From Actinomycetes bacterium (GTDB taxonomy: Bacteria > Actinomycetota > Actinomycetes > Actinomycetales > Cellulomonadaceae): DNA of 10,533 bases. The position numbers and the translations under genes are program-made. Where the stretch lies: positions 1-10,533 of the forward strand of contig JAEWQZ010000217.1 in assembly GCA_023460255.1 (NCBI GenBank). The letters run 5' to 3'. Below the pieces are notes generated by a model, which worked only from the letters and a program-made list of their open reading frames with translations, had not been told where the DNA came from and made no database searches. Shown here in pieces: positions 4,172 through 10,533 of this stretch (its first letter is position 1; every line of letters starts with the position of its first letter).

Positions 4172-6055
4172 GTGAAGATCAGGCGAATCGGCGCCGTCGG
4201 CGCCATCGTCGCGACGAGCGCGCTGGTGCTGAGCGCGTGCGCGACCCCCGGGGGGAGCGAGATCGTCGAGGACACCGCGGTGAGCATCGGCTGGAACCAG
4301 CCGTTCTACGCGCAGAACAACCTCACCTCGACCGGCAACGCGACCACGAACGCGAACGTCCTGTACCTGACCAACCCGCTCTTCAACTACTACGACGGTG
4401 ACCTCAACCTCGTGAAGAACGAGTCCGTGGGCGACTACGAGGTCGTCAACGAGGACCCGTTCACCGTCGAGTACACGATCGCCGACGGTCTGACCTGGTC
4501 GGACGGCGTCCCGGTGGACGCGGCCGACGTCCTGCTCTGGTGGGGCTCTCAGAACGACAAGTTCGACAACGTCGAGCCTGAGTACGACGACGAGGGCAAC
4601 ATCTCCAACCAGGACGAGATCGACGCGGGCGTCTACTTCGACGGCACCTCCGCAGCGATCAACCTGATCGAAGAGACCCCGGAGATCTCCGAGGACGGCA
4701 AGACGATCACCTTCGTCTACACCCAGCCGCGTTCCGACTGGGAGGTCACCATCCAGCCGTCGCCGATGGCGGCGCACGCGCTCGCGGGCATCGCCCTCGG
4801 CGTGGAGACCGGCGAGGGTGACGACGCCGGCCAGGAGGGCAAGCAGCGGGTCATCGACGCGTTCGCGAACAACGTGACCGAGGACCTCTCGGCGCTGGCG
4901 AAGTCGTGGAACGAGGACTTCAACTTCACGTCCCTGCCCAGCGACGAGCGCCTGTACCTCGCCTACGGCCCGTACGTCATGACGGACTTCGTCGAGAACC
5001 AGTACCTCACGCTGACGGCGCGCGACGACATCGACTGGGAGCCGGCTCCCAAGGTCGAATCGATCACCATCCGCTACACCGAGGACCCGCTGGCGTCCGT
5101 GCTCTCGCTGCAGAACGGTGAGGTCGACCTCATCCAGCCGCAGTCGTCCGTGGACGTCATCGAGACCCTCGAGGGCATCGACGGCATCGAGTACACGACC
5201 CAGGAAGAGGGCACGTACGAGCACGTCGACGTCATCTTCAACAACGGCGGCCCGTTCGACCCGGCCAGCTACGGCGGCGACGAGGAGACCGCGCGCCTCG
5301 TGCGCCAGGCCTTCCTCCTGACGATCCCGCGCCAGGAGATCCTCGAGAAGCTGATCATCCCGCTGAACCCCGAGGCGACCCTGCGCAACTCGCACACCAC
5401 CGTGCCGGGCGCGCCGAACTACGACGAGGTCGTCGAGAACAACGGGTCCGACTTCTACACGGGCACCGACGAGGAGAACCGCGCCAAGGCGGCCGACCTG
5501 CTCGAGCAGGCCGGCGTCGAGACGCCTGTCGACGTGCGCTTCCTCTACGGCGCGTCGAACGTCCGCCGGGCCAACGAGTACGAGCTCATCAAGGCCGCGG
5601 GCGAGGAGGTCGGCTTCAACGTCATCGACGAGGGTGACGACGCCTGGGGTGGTCGCCTGACCCAGACCGACACCTACGACGCCTCGCTCTTCGGCTGGCA
5701 GTCCACCAACACCTTCGCCCTGAACTCCGAGGCGAACTTCATCACAGGTGGCCTGAACAACTTCGGCGGGTACTCCGACGACACGATGGACGAGCTGTGG
5801 GCCGAGCTGGGGCCGAACACCGACCCCGACAAGGAGACCGAGCTCATCATCGAGATCGAGTCGATGCTGAACGAGGCCGGCTTCTCGATCCCGATCTTCC
5901 AGTTCCCGGGTGTGGTCGCGTGGCGGAGCGCGCTGGACGGCGTGTCCTTCATCCCGCTGTCGCCGACCATCTTCTGGAACTACTGGGAGTGGGACATCAG
6001 TGCCGAGGACAGCCTCGACGTCCCCGGTGGCGACGCCGCCGAGACCGAGGAGTGA
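4172..6055 (+). CDS. Peptide ABC transporter substrate-binding lipoprotein (family 5)
   Basis: This gene encodes a 627-residue extracellular solute-binding protein of the SBP_bac_5 (OppA/DppA) family, the receptor of the importer encoded downstream. The GTG at 4172 is the start: AGGAGGA at 4161-4167 lies five bases before it, and the protein then opens with a proper lipoprotein signal, KIRR, a hydrophobic core at 6-20, and the lipobox LSAC with the lipidated C23. Upstream in-frame codons from 4052 would bury the signal and are rejected. Family features include an early NPLFNYYDGDLNL stretch, YEVVNEDPFTVEYTIADGLTWSDGVPVDAADVLLW (the usual DGxxWSDGxPxTAxD signature), a mid-protein LSLQNGEVDLIQP, and a C-terminal domain with PIFQFPGVVAW. 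The mature protein is strongly acidic and ends in an acidic tail (AAETEE). Length is somewhat above the usual 500-600. The ligand (di-, oligopeptide or other) cannot be told from sequence. Confidence 0.92.
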   Translation: MKIRRIGAVGAIVATSALVLSACATPGGSEIVEDTAVSIGWNQPFYAQNNLTSTGNATTNANVLYLTNPLFNYYDGDLNLVKNESVGDYEVVNEDPFTVEYTIADGLTWSDGVPVDAADVLLWWGSQNDKFDNVEPEYDDEGNISNQDEIDAGVYFDGTSAAINLIEETPEISEDGKTITFVYTQPRSDWEVTIQPSPMAAHALAGIALGVETGEGDDAGQEGKQRVIDAFANNVTEDLSALAKSWNEDFNFTSLPSDERLYLAYGPYVMTDFVENQYLTLTARDDIDWEPAPKVESITIRYTEDPLASVLSLQNGEVDLIQPQSSVDVIETLEGIDGIEYTTQEEGTYEHVDVIFNNGGPFDPASYGGDEETARLVRQAFLLTIPRQEILEKLIIPLNPEATLRNSHTTVPGAPNYDEVVENNGSDFYTGTDEENRAKAADLLEQAGVETPVDVRFLYGASNVRRANEYELIKAAGEEVGFNVIDEGDDAWGGRLTQTDTYDASLFGWQSTNTFALNSEANFITGGLNNFGGYSDDTMDELWAELGPNTDPDKETELIIEIESMLNEAGFSIPIFQFPGVVAWRSALDGVSFIPLSPTIFWNYWEWDISAEDSLDVPGGDAAETEE

Positions 6056-6100
6056 CCGCCGGGCTGATCCGGCACTGAACCACCAGTAGCACGACGCACG

Positions 6101-6136
6101 ACCGGTGGGGTACCGCGGGCGCGGTACCCCACCGGT
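6101..6136 (+). terminator. 16-bp perfect hairpin between binding protein and permease genes
   Basis: The arms ACCGGTGGGGTACCGC (6101-6116) and GCGGTACCCCACCGGT (6121-6136) pair perfectly around the tetraloop GGGC. It starts 45 bases after the stop of the binding-protein gene. No T-run follows, so it may act as a U-less actinobacterial terminator, a partial attenuator, or a 3' barrier that protects the binding-protein mRNA from decay. All three would keep the binding protein in excess over the permeases, a common pattern in ABC import operons. Confidence 0.8.
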
Positions 6137-6162
6137 GTGCCGGGCCCGTCGTCGGCCGTGGT

Positions 6163-6181
6163 GGACGTCACGCCGACGTCC
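6163..6181. repeat. GGACGTC inverted repeat upstream of permease gene
   Basis: GGACGTC and GACGTCC form perfect 7-bp arms around ACGCC. Each arm also contains the palindrome GACGTC, and the two copies are spaced 11 bp apart, about one helical turn. It lies 48-66 bp before a possible -10 (TAGACT, 6229-6234) and could be an operator or a second small hairpin after the large one. No regulator is known to me for it. Confidence 0.4.
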
Positions 6182-6228
6182 CTCCGCCGCCGGGCCCCTC
6201 TCCCCAGGTCGCGCGCTGTGGGTCCGCG

Positions 6229-6234
6229 TAGACT
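6229..6234 (+). promoter_or_regulatory. Candidate internal -10 element for permease genes
   Basis: TAGACT fits the TANNNT -10 pattern common in actinobacteria and would start transcription near 6241, giving a leader of about 32 bases before the permease ATG. It follows the strong hairpin at 6101-6136, so it could supply a second, independent transcript of the permeases. I found no good -35. Confidence 0.3.
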
Positions 6235-6272
6235 CACGCCGATCTCTCTACTCCCAGCGAGGTGCACAACCC

Positions 6273-7913
6273 ATGGCCACCTCAGTCACCGGCCAGGACG
6301 TCGAGGCCGAGCAGTCCGCCGATGCGACCCCCGCGAGCCCGACGACGCCGCGCGGTCGCCTGCGGGCGAGCGCGCCGATCCTCACGTTCCTCGGCCGACG
6401 TCTGCTCTCGTCCGCCGTCGTCCTGCTCGGCGCGACGTTCATCGTCTACATGCTCCTGTCGCTCGCCCTCGACCCCCTCGAGGACCTGCGGGCCAGCAGC
6501 GCGCCCAACAAGGCCCAGCTGATCGAGGCCCGCATCGACCTGCTGGAGCTGGACAAGCCGGCCCCCCAGCGGTGGGCCGAATGGGTGCTCGGCATCGCCA
6601 AGTGCGGCATCGGCCAGTGCGACCTCGGCCAGAGCTGGGTGACCCGCCAGCCCGTCGGGAACATGCTCCAGAGCGCGATCCCCGCCACGATCCAGCTCGT
6701 GGGCGCGGCCACCGTCCTCGCCATCGGGCTCGGCATCGTGGTCGGCATCGCGTCCGCCCTGCGGCAGTACACGGGCTTCGACTACGGCGTGACCTTCATG
6801 TCGTTCCTGCTGTACTCGCTGCCCTCGTTCTGGGTCGCGGTGCTGCTCAAGCTGTGGGGTGCCATCGGCTTCAACGACTTCCTGCGCGACCCTGTCCTGC
6901 CACTACCCGCGATCGCGGGGATATCCGTGGTCGCCGGCCTCTTGTGGCAGGCGATCGTGGGCGGGCCGTGGCGACGGCGGGGGATCACGTTCCTCGTCTC
7001 GGGCGTCGTGACGGCCGGTGTGCTGCTCTTCGTCTCGGAGACCGGCTGGCTGCTCGACCCCCGGCTCGGGCCGGTCGTCATCGGCCTGGTCGGCCTGGGC
7101 GCCGCCTTCGCGATCACCGCGCTCGCCGCGGGCCTGCGCAACCGCCGCGCCCTCAACACGACGCTCGTCGTCGTCGGCATCGGCCTCGCGCTGTACTACC
7201 CGCTCCAGTTCGCGTTCCAGTACGCCACCGCCCTGATGGTGGCGGGCCTGGGTCTCGCGGCCGTCGTCGTCGGCGTCGTGGTCGGCTGGCTGTTCGGCGG
7301 GCCCGACCGGGCCCAGTCGATGCGGGCCGGTGCCCTCACCGCGCTCGTCGTGGCGGCGCTGACCTTCGTCGACCGCGTCATGCAGGTCTGGCAGGAGTAC
7401 TCCAGCTCCTCGCGGATCTCCGGCCGGCCGATCGCGACCATCGGTGCGCAGACGCCCGGCCTCGAGGGCAGCTTCTGGGTCGAGACGCTCGACTCGTTCA
7501 CGCACCTCGTCCTGCCGACGACGGCGCTCATCCTCATCTCGTTCGCGTCCTACACGCGCTACTCCCGCGCGAGCCTGCTCGAGGTGATGAACCAGGACTA
7601 CATCCGCACCGCGCGGGCCAAGGGCCTGCCGGAGCGGGTCGTCACCGTGCGCCACGCGTTCCGGAACGCGCTGATCCCGCTGGCCACGATCGTCCCGCTG
7701 GACATCGCCTACCTGTTCGGCGGCGCGATCATCACCGAGCGGATCTTCGCGTGGAGCGGCATGGGCTCGCTGTTCCTCGGCTCGCTCAACGACCGTGACG
7801 CGGACCCGATCATGGGCTACTTCATCGTGGTCGGCACCATGCTCGTCCTCGCGAACATCGTCGTCGACTTCATCTACGCGGCCCTCGACCCCAGGATCCG
7901 GGTGAACGCATGA
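6273..7913 (+). CDS. DppB-type peptide ABC permease with extra membrane block
   Basis: This gene encodes one of two membrane-channel subunits of the peptide importer, 546 residues against about 310-340 for usual DppB/OppB. The ATG at 6273 is preceded by GCGAGG about ten bases upstream; the upstream in-frame codons are low-complexity. Segments: a cytoplasmic tail (1-38), TM1 (about 44-64), an external loop with C111 and C116 around the DLGQSWVTRQPV motif, transmembrane segments at about 138-162 and 172-192, then an insertion at about 205-390. The canonical part resumes with GAQTPGLEGSFWVETLDSFTHLVLPTTAL and the EAA-type loop QDYIRTARAKGLPERVVTVRHAFRNALIP (441-469), which docks the ATPase, and ends YAALDPRIRVNA. 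The insertion holds about six hydrophobic stretches (near 212-230, 237-255, 265-287, 295-318, 320-341, 352-370), an even number that preserves topology. The stop overlaps the next start by four bases (ATGA). Confidence 0.9.
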   Translation: MATSVTGQDVEAEQSADATPASPTTPRGRLRASAPILTFLGRRLLSSAVVLLGATFIVYMLLSLALDPLEDLRASSAPNKAQLIEARIDLLELDKPAPQRWAEWVLGIAKCGIGQCDLGQSWVTRQPVGNMLQSAIPATIQLVGAATVLAIGLGIVVGIASALRQYTGFDYGVTFMSFLLYSLPSFWVAVLLKLWGAIGFNDFLRDPVLPLPAIAGISVVAGLLWQAIVGGPWRRRGITFLVSGVVTAGVLLFVSETGWLLDPRLGPVVIGLVGLGAAFAITALAAGLRNRRALNTTLVVVGIGLALYYPLQFAFQYATALMVAGLGLAAVVVGVVVGWLFGGPDRAQSMRAGALTALVVAALTFVDRVMQVWQEYSSSSRISGRPIATIGAQTPGLEGSFWVETLDSFTHLVLPTTALILISFASYTRYSRASLLEVMNQDYIRTARAKGLPERVVTVRHAFRNALIPLATIVPLDIAYLFGGAIITERIFAWSGMGSLFLGSLNDRDADPIMGYFIVVGTMLVLANIVVDFIYAALDPRIRVNA

Positions 7914-9010
7914 CAGTCCCCAGCCCGAACCCGTCCACGCCCGAGGGCGTCGTCAGCGACACCGACGGCGAGATCGGCAACTCGATCGAGAACGCCATCG
8001 AGCTGAAGGAGGTCGAGGGGCTCTCCCAGGGACGCATCGTCCTGCGCCGCTTCCTGCGGCACCGGGGTGCGATGACGGCGTCGTTCGTGCTCATCGCCGT
8101 CGTCCTGCTCGTCACGACGTCCATCGGCTGGGGGCCCATCCCCGGCTGGTGGAAGTTCAGCGCGAACCAGCTCGACGAGGTCGTCAACCCCGGCGGGTCG
8201 CCGACGCTGTCGTTCGACGGCGGGCTGACCATCGGCGAGCACCCCTTCGGTCAGGACAACCTGGGCCGCGACGTCTTCGCCCGCGTGATGCGCGGCACCC
8301 AGCAGTCGCTCATCGTCATGGTCATCATCGGCCTGCTCGCGACGACGATCGGCATCGTCCTGGGCGCTGTCTCCGGCTTCCTCCGCGGCCGGATCGACAA
8401 CGTCCTGATGCGCTTCACGGACATGATCATCACGATCCCGGTCATCATGATCGGCGCGGTCCTGGGCTTCTGGGTCGGCAGCGCGAGCGCCGTCACCCTC
8501 GCGCTGGCGCTCGCCATGGTCACGTGGACGTCGATGGCCCGTCTCGTCCGCGCGGAGTTCCTCTCCCTGCGGGAGCGGGAGTTCGTCGACGCCGCCCGGG
8601 TGGCCGGTGCCAGCAACGCCCGCATCATGTTCAAGCACATGCTGCCGAACGCGATCGGCGTGATCATCGTCAACACGACGCTGCTGATGGCCTCGGCGAT
8701 CCTGCTCGAGACCGCGCTCAGCTACCTCGGCTTCGGCATCCGCTCGCCCAACGTCTCCCTCGGCACGCTGATCGCCGAGTACCAGACGGCGTTCGCCACG
8801 CGCCCGTGGCTGTTCTGGTGGCCCGGTCTGTTCATCGTGCTCATCGCGCTGTGCATCAACTTCATCGGTGACGGCCTGCGCGACGCCTTCGACCCCCGCC
8901 AGCGGCGCATCCCGAGCAAGCGCTCGATGGACCGCGCCGCGGAGCGCGCCGCGAAGCGGCAGGCGAACGGCGGCACGGCCCGGCCGGCGACGGACGTCTC
9001 CAGTGCGTGA
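7910..9010 (+). CDS. DppC-type peptide ABC permease
   Basis: This gene encodes the second channel subunit of the importer, 366 residues. The start ATG shares four bases with the previous stop (ATGA), so the two permeases are translationally coupled. A 50-residue acidic cytoplasmic N-terminus leads to TM1 (about 54-74), within an OppC_N-type region. The external loop ends with HPFGQDNLGRDVFARVMRG (111-129), the usual DxxGRDV element before the main domain. Hydrophobic segments follow at about 133-156, 171-190, 192-210, 248-272 and 300-320. The EAA loop, FVDAARVAGASNARIMFKHMLPNAIG (225-250), contacts the ATPase. The family's typical SYLGFGI and FDPRQR appear near the end. A basic tail of about 35 residues (RIPSKRSMDRAAERAAKRQ and on) is longer than usual. 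The next plus-strand importer gene does not follow directly, because a minus-strand gene converges with it after 10 bases. Confidence 0.92.
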   Translation: MTVPSPNPSTPEGVVSDTDGEIGNSIENAIELKEVEGLSQGRIVLRRFLRHRGAMTASFVLIAVVLLVTTSIGWGPIPGWWKFSANQLDEVVNPGGSPTLSFDGGLTIGEHPFGQDNLGRDVFARVMRGTQQSLIVMVIIGLLATTIGIVLGAVSGFLRGRIDNVLMRFTDMIITIPVIMIGAVLGFWVGSASAVTLALALAMVTWTSMARLVRAEFLSLREREFVDAARVAGASNARIMFKHMLPNAIGVIIVNTTLLMASAILLETALSYLGFGIRSPNVSLGTLIAEYQTAFATRPWLFWWPGLFIVLIALCINFIGDGLRDAFDPRQRRIPSKRSMDRAAERAAKRQANGGTARPATDVSSA

Positions 9011-9020
9011 CGCCCGCCGG

Positions 9021-9638
9021 TCAGCCCAGGGTGAGGCTGACCACCGAGGCGACCACGAGGCCCAGCACGAGCAGCGCCGGGCCGAGGTTCCAGCGCGCCC
9101 GCGGGCGTTCGCGCTCCAGGCGCGGGTCGTCGAGGTGACCGGCGTCGCGCAGGGCCTCCCAGCGGCGGCGGATGTACTGCGCGGCGTCGCCCGACGCGGT
9201 ACCGGCGAGGTCGCCCGGCCGCAGGCCGCCGGCCGCGTAGGCGCTCTCGGGCTGGTGCTGCATGACGGACCGGGTCGCGTGCGAGGCGGCCGTGCGGCTG
9301 GGCGCGGGTGCCGCCCAGGCGGAGTACGGGCCGTAGGCGGTGTACAGCGTCAGGGCGTACTTCGTGTCGATGCGCTGGATGGCGGGCCAGGGCAGGTGCA
9401 CCGTCCGGGCCACGTTGCGCAGCTCGACGCCACCGTCGCTGATGATCACCGCCGGTCGGCCGTACAGCGCCCAGACCACCGCCGGGACCAGCAGGTGGAC
9501 CGGCAGGTACCGCAGCGCGGCGCCGGGGTCGTCCACGGCCGTCCAGACGAGCGCGACGGCGGCGAGGGCTGCCACGCCGATCGTCATCCCGCGGGCGAAG
9601 CCGGGCTGGTACGTCACTGTCTGCGAGATCACGGGCAC
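9021..9638 (-). CDS. PH domain-containing membrane protein (bPH6-like)
   Basis: This gene encodes 205 residues with two or three membrane segments: a hydrophobic pair at about 17-35 and 45-60, and one near the C-terminus at 187-203. Between them is a domain that fits the bacterial PH6 group: VIISDGGVELRNVARTVHLPWPAIQRID (64-91), then TLYTAYGPYSAWAAPAPSR (97-115), the typical HLPW and WxAPxP features. A soluble segment with QYIRRRWEALRDAGHL (154-169) follows. Such proteins are widespread in actinobacteria; their role is not established. GTG at 9636-9638 is chosen because the family starts with a TYxPxxAR-like stretch (VTYQPGFARG); GTG at 9632 or ATG at 9587 are alternatives. No clear ribosome site is visible. 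The gene lies on the opposite strand inside the importer operon, 10 bases from the end of the second permease and 109 bases from the ATPase start. Confidence 0.75.
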   Translation of the reverse strand: MPVISQTVTYQPGFARGMTIGVAALAAVALVWTAVDDPGAALRYLPVHLLVPAVVWALYGRPAVIISDGGVELRNVARTVHLPWPAIQRIDTKYALTLYTAYGPYSAWAAPAPSRTAASHATRSVMQHQPESAYAAGGLRPGDLAGTASGDAAQYIRRRWEALRDAGHLDDPRLERERPRARWNLGPALLVLGLVVASVVSLTLG

Positions 9639-9747
9639 GGCACCATCGTCCCAGAACGTCCCGTCGTCGTCGGGTGGCCGGCCGCTGCCGCCGACCCGAC
9701 CGGCACGGACCCGCGCCGGTGCGGCGCACGTCACGAAAGGGCACGGC
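9639..9747. promoter_or_regulatory. Divergent promoter region between PH-domain and ATPase genes
   Basis: This 109-base gap must start transcription both ways if the ATPase gene is not read from far upstream. It is very G+C-rich. The only structure I see is an inverted repeat ACCGGC ... GCCGGT (around 9700-9722), with a 10-base loop. No convincing -10 or -35 could be picked out. Confidence 0.3.
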
Positions 9748-10533
9748 GTGGTTGACACAACGGCAGCCGACACCAAGGCTCCGATCCTCGAGGTCCGAGG
9801 GCTCGGCGTCGACTTCTTCGTCGAGGGCGAGTGGTATCCCGCGGCCATCGACATGGACTACGACGTGCGCCCCGGCGAGGTGCTCGGCATCGTCGGCGAG
9901 TCGGGCTCCGGCAAGACGCAGTCGTCGATGTCGCTCATCGGGCTGCTGCCCCCGAACGGCCGGGCGCGCGGTTCGGCAAAGCTCGCCGGCAAGGAGCTCG
10001 TGGGGCTGACCCACAAGCAGCTCTCGCACGTGCGCGGCAAGGAGGTCGCGGTCATCTTCCAGGAGCCGATGACCGCCCTGAACCCCGTCTACACGATCGG
10101 GTTCCAGATCGTCGAGACGCTCCGCACGCACTTCGACATGGGCCCGCACAAGGCGCGCGAGCGCGCCATCGAGCTCCTGAGCCTGGTCGACATCCCCGAC
10201 CCCGCGCGGTCGGTGGACAAGTACCCGCACCAGCTCTCGGGCGGCCAGCGCCAGCGCGCGATGATCGCCCAGGCTCTCGCGTGCGACCCCAAGCTGCTGA
10301 TCGCGGACGAGCCGACGACGGCGCTCGACGTCACCGTCCAGGCCGAGATCCTCAAGCTCATGCGCGACCTGCGCAGCCGCATCGACTCGGGCATCATCCT
10401 CATCACCCACGACATGGGGGTCGTCGCCGACCTCGCCGACCGGGTCCTGGTGATGAAGGACGGAAGGATCGTCGAGTCCGGCACGTCCGACGCGATCTTC
10501 AACCGACCCGAGCACCCCTACACCCAGCAGCTC
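9748..10533 (+). CDS. Peptide ABC transporter ATP-binding protein, DppD/OppD type, partial
   Basis: This is the ATPase of the importer; 262 codons are present and the gene continues past the window. The GTG at 9748 is preceded by GAAAGGG at 9735-9741, a good ribosome site. The full nucleotide-binding fold is visible: Walker A GESGSGKT (50-57), Q-loop with Q105 in IFQEPMTALNP, signature LSGGQRQR (163-170), Walker B LLIADEP (183-189) with catalytic E188, D-loop ALD, and the H-loop H221 in ITHDMG. The PMTALNP stretch and the end HPYTQQL are typical of the DppD/OppD branch, whose C-terminal oligopeptide-binding extension would follow outside the window. Its permease partners are the two genes at 6273-9010. 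An intervening minus-strand gene means it probably needs its own promoter in the 109-base gap; TTGACA at 9752-9757 lies inside the gene and has no -10, so I do not take it as one. Confidence 0.93.
   Translation, partial: MVDTTAADTKAPILEVRGLGVDFFVEGEWYPAAIDMDYDVRPGEVLGIVGESGSGKTQSSMSLIGLLPPNGRARGSAKLAGKELVGLTHKQLSHVRGKEVAVIFQEPMTALNPVYTIGFQIVETLRTHFDMGPHKARERAIELLSLVDIPDPARSVDKYPHQLSGGQRQRAMIAQALACDPKLLIADEPTTALDVTVQAEILKLMRDLRSRIDSGIILITHDMGVVADLADRVLVMKDGRIVESGTSDAIFNRPEHPYTQQL

Noticed and set aside
4085..5395. Minus-strand frame of 436 residues
   Set aside because: It is antisense to the well-supported binding-protein gene and consists of Val/Asp/Arg/Leu-rich noise.
9752..9757. TTGACA as a -35 element
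   Set aside because: It lies just inside the ATPase gene and no -10-like hexamer follows at 16-19 bases.
8722..10515. Minus-strand frame of 597 residues
   Set aside because: It is antisense to the second permease and the ATPase, and out of frame with the PH-domain gene; the composition is low-complexity.

Overview
The window is high-G+C DNA with GTG starts, strong GGAGG-type ribosome binding sites and long spurious antisense frames. This is typical of an actinobacterium. The YchF end, the DUF952/DinB/DUF1801-like small proteins, the bPH6-type PH protein and the oversized DppB-like permease fit Micrococcales, perhaps Cellulomonadaceae or Promicromonosporaceae. The taxonomic placement is inference from protein style only.

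Layout. (1) 1-215 is the C-terminal end of the ATPase YchF (+). (2) 263-1381 (+) is one uninterrupted frame that holds a HIT-family nucleotide hydrolase/transferase followed by a lipoprotein with its own signal peptide. I read this as two genes in which the HIT gene has lost its stop through a probable one-base slip in a G run. (3) 1395-3679 is a run of four small minus-strand genes: DUF952-like, DinB/DUF664-like, DUF1801-like and a small cysteine-containing protein. The last gene has a perfect actinobacterial LexA (SOS) box, TCGAAC-N4-GTTCGA, just upstream of its start. Directly beyond that box lies an array of 22 tandem 9-bp units filling most of a roughly 300-bp gap. A short 10-bp tandem repeat precedes the DUF1801-like gene. 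(4) 3680-4171 is a long divergent control region. (5) 4172-10533 (+) is a peptide/oligopeptide ABC importer: a family 5 substrate-binding lipoprotein, a DppB-type permease enlarged to 546 residues by an extra membrane block, a DppC-type permease (4-nt overlap) and a DppD/OppD-type ATPase cut by the window end. A PH-domain membrane protein on the minus strand sits between dppC and dppD and splits the operon.

How the genes work together. The importer genes encode one system: the lipoprotein captures the substrate outside the membrane, the two permeases form the channel and the ATPase drives transport. A very stable 16-bp hairpin lies between the binding-protein gene and the permeases and probably sets their expression ratio. 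The small minus-strand genes have no shared pathway that I can demonstrate; the SOS box makes a DNA-damage link testable for one of them.

The most notable signals are the perfect LexA box beside an uncharacterised gene, the 22-unit 9-bp array next to it, the expanded permease, and the HIT-lipoprotein read-through. Nothing here proves a wholly new defence or mobile system. I saw no transposase, integrase, tRNA, rRNA or CRISPR array.
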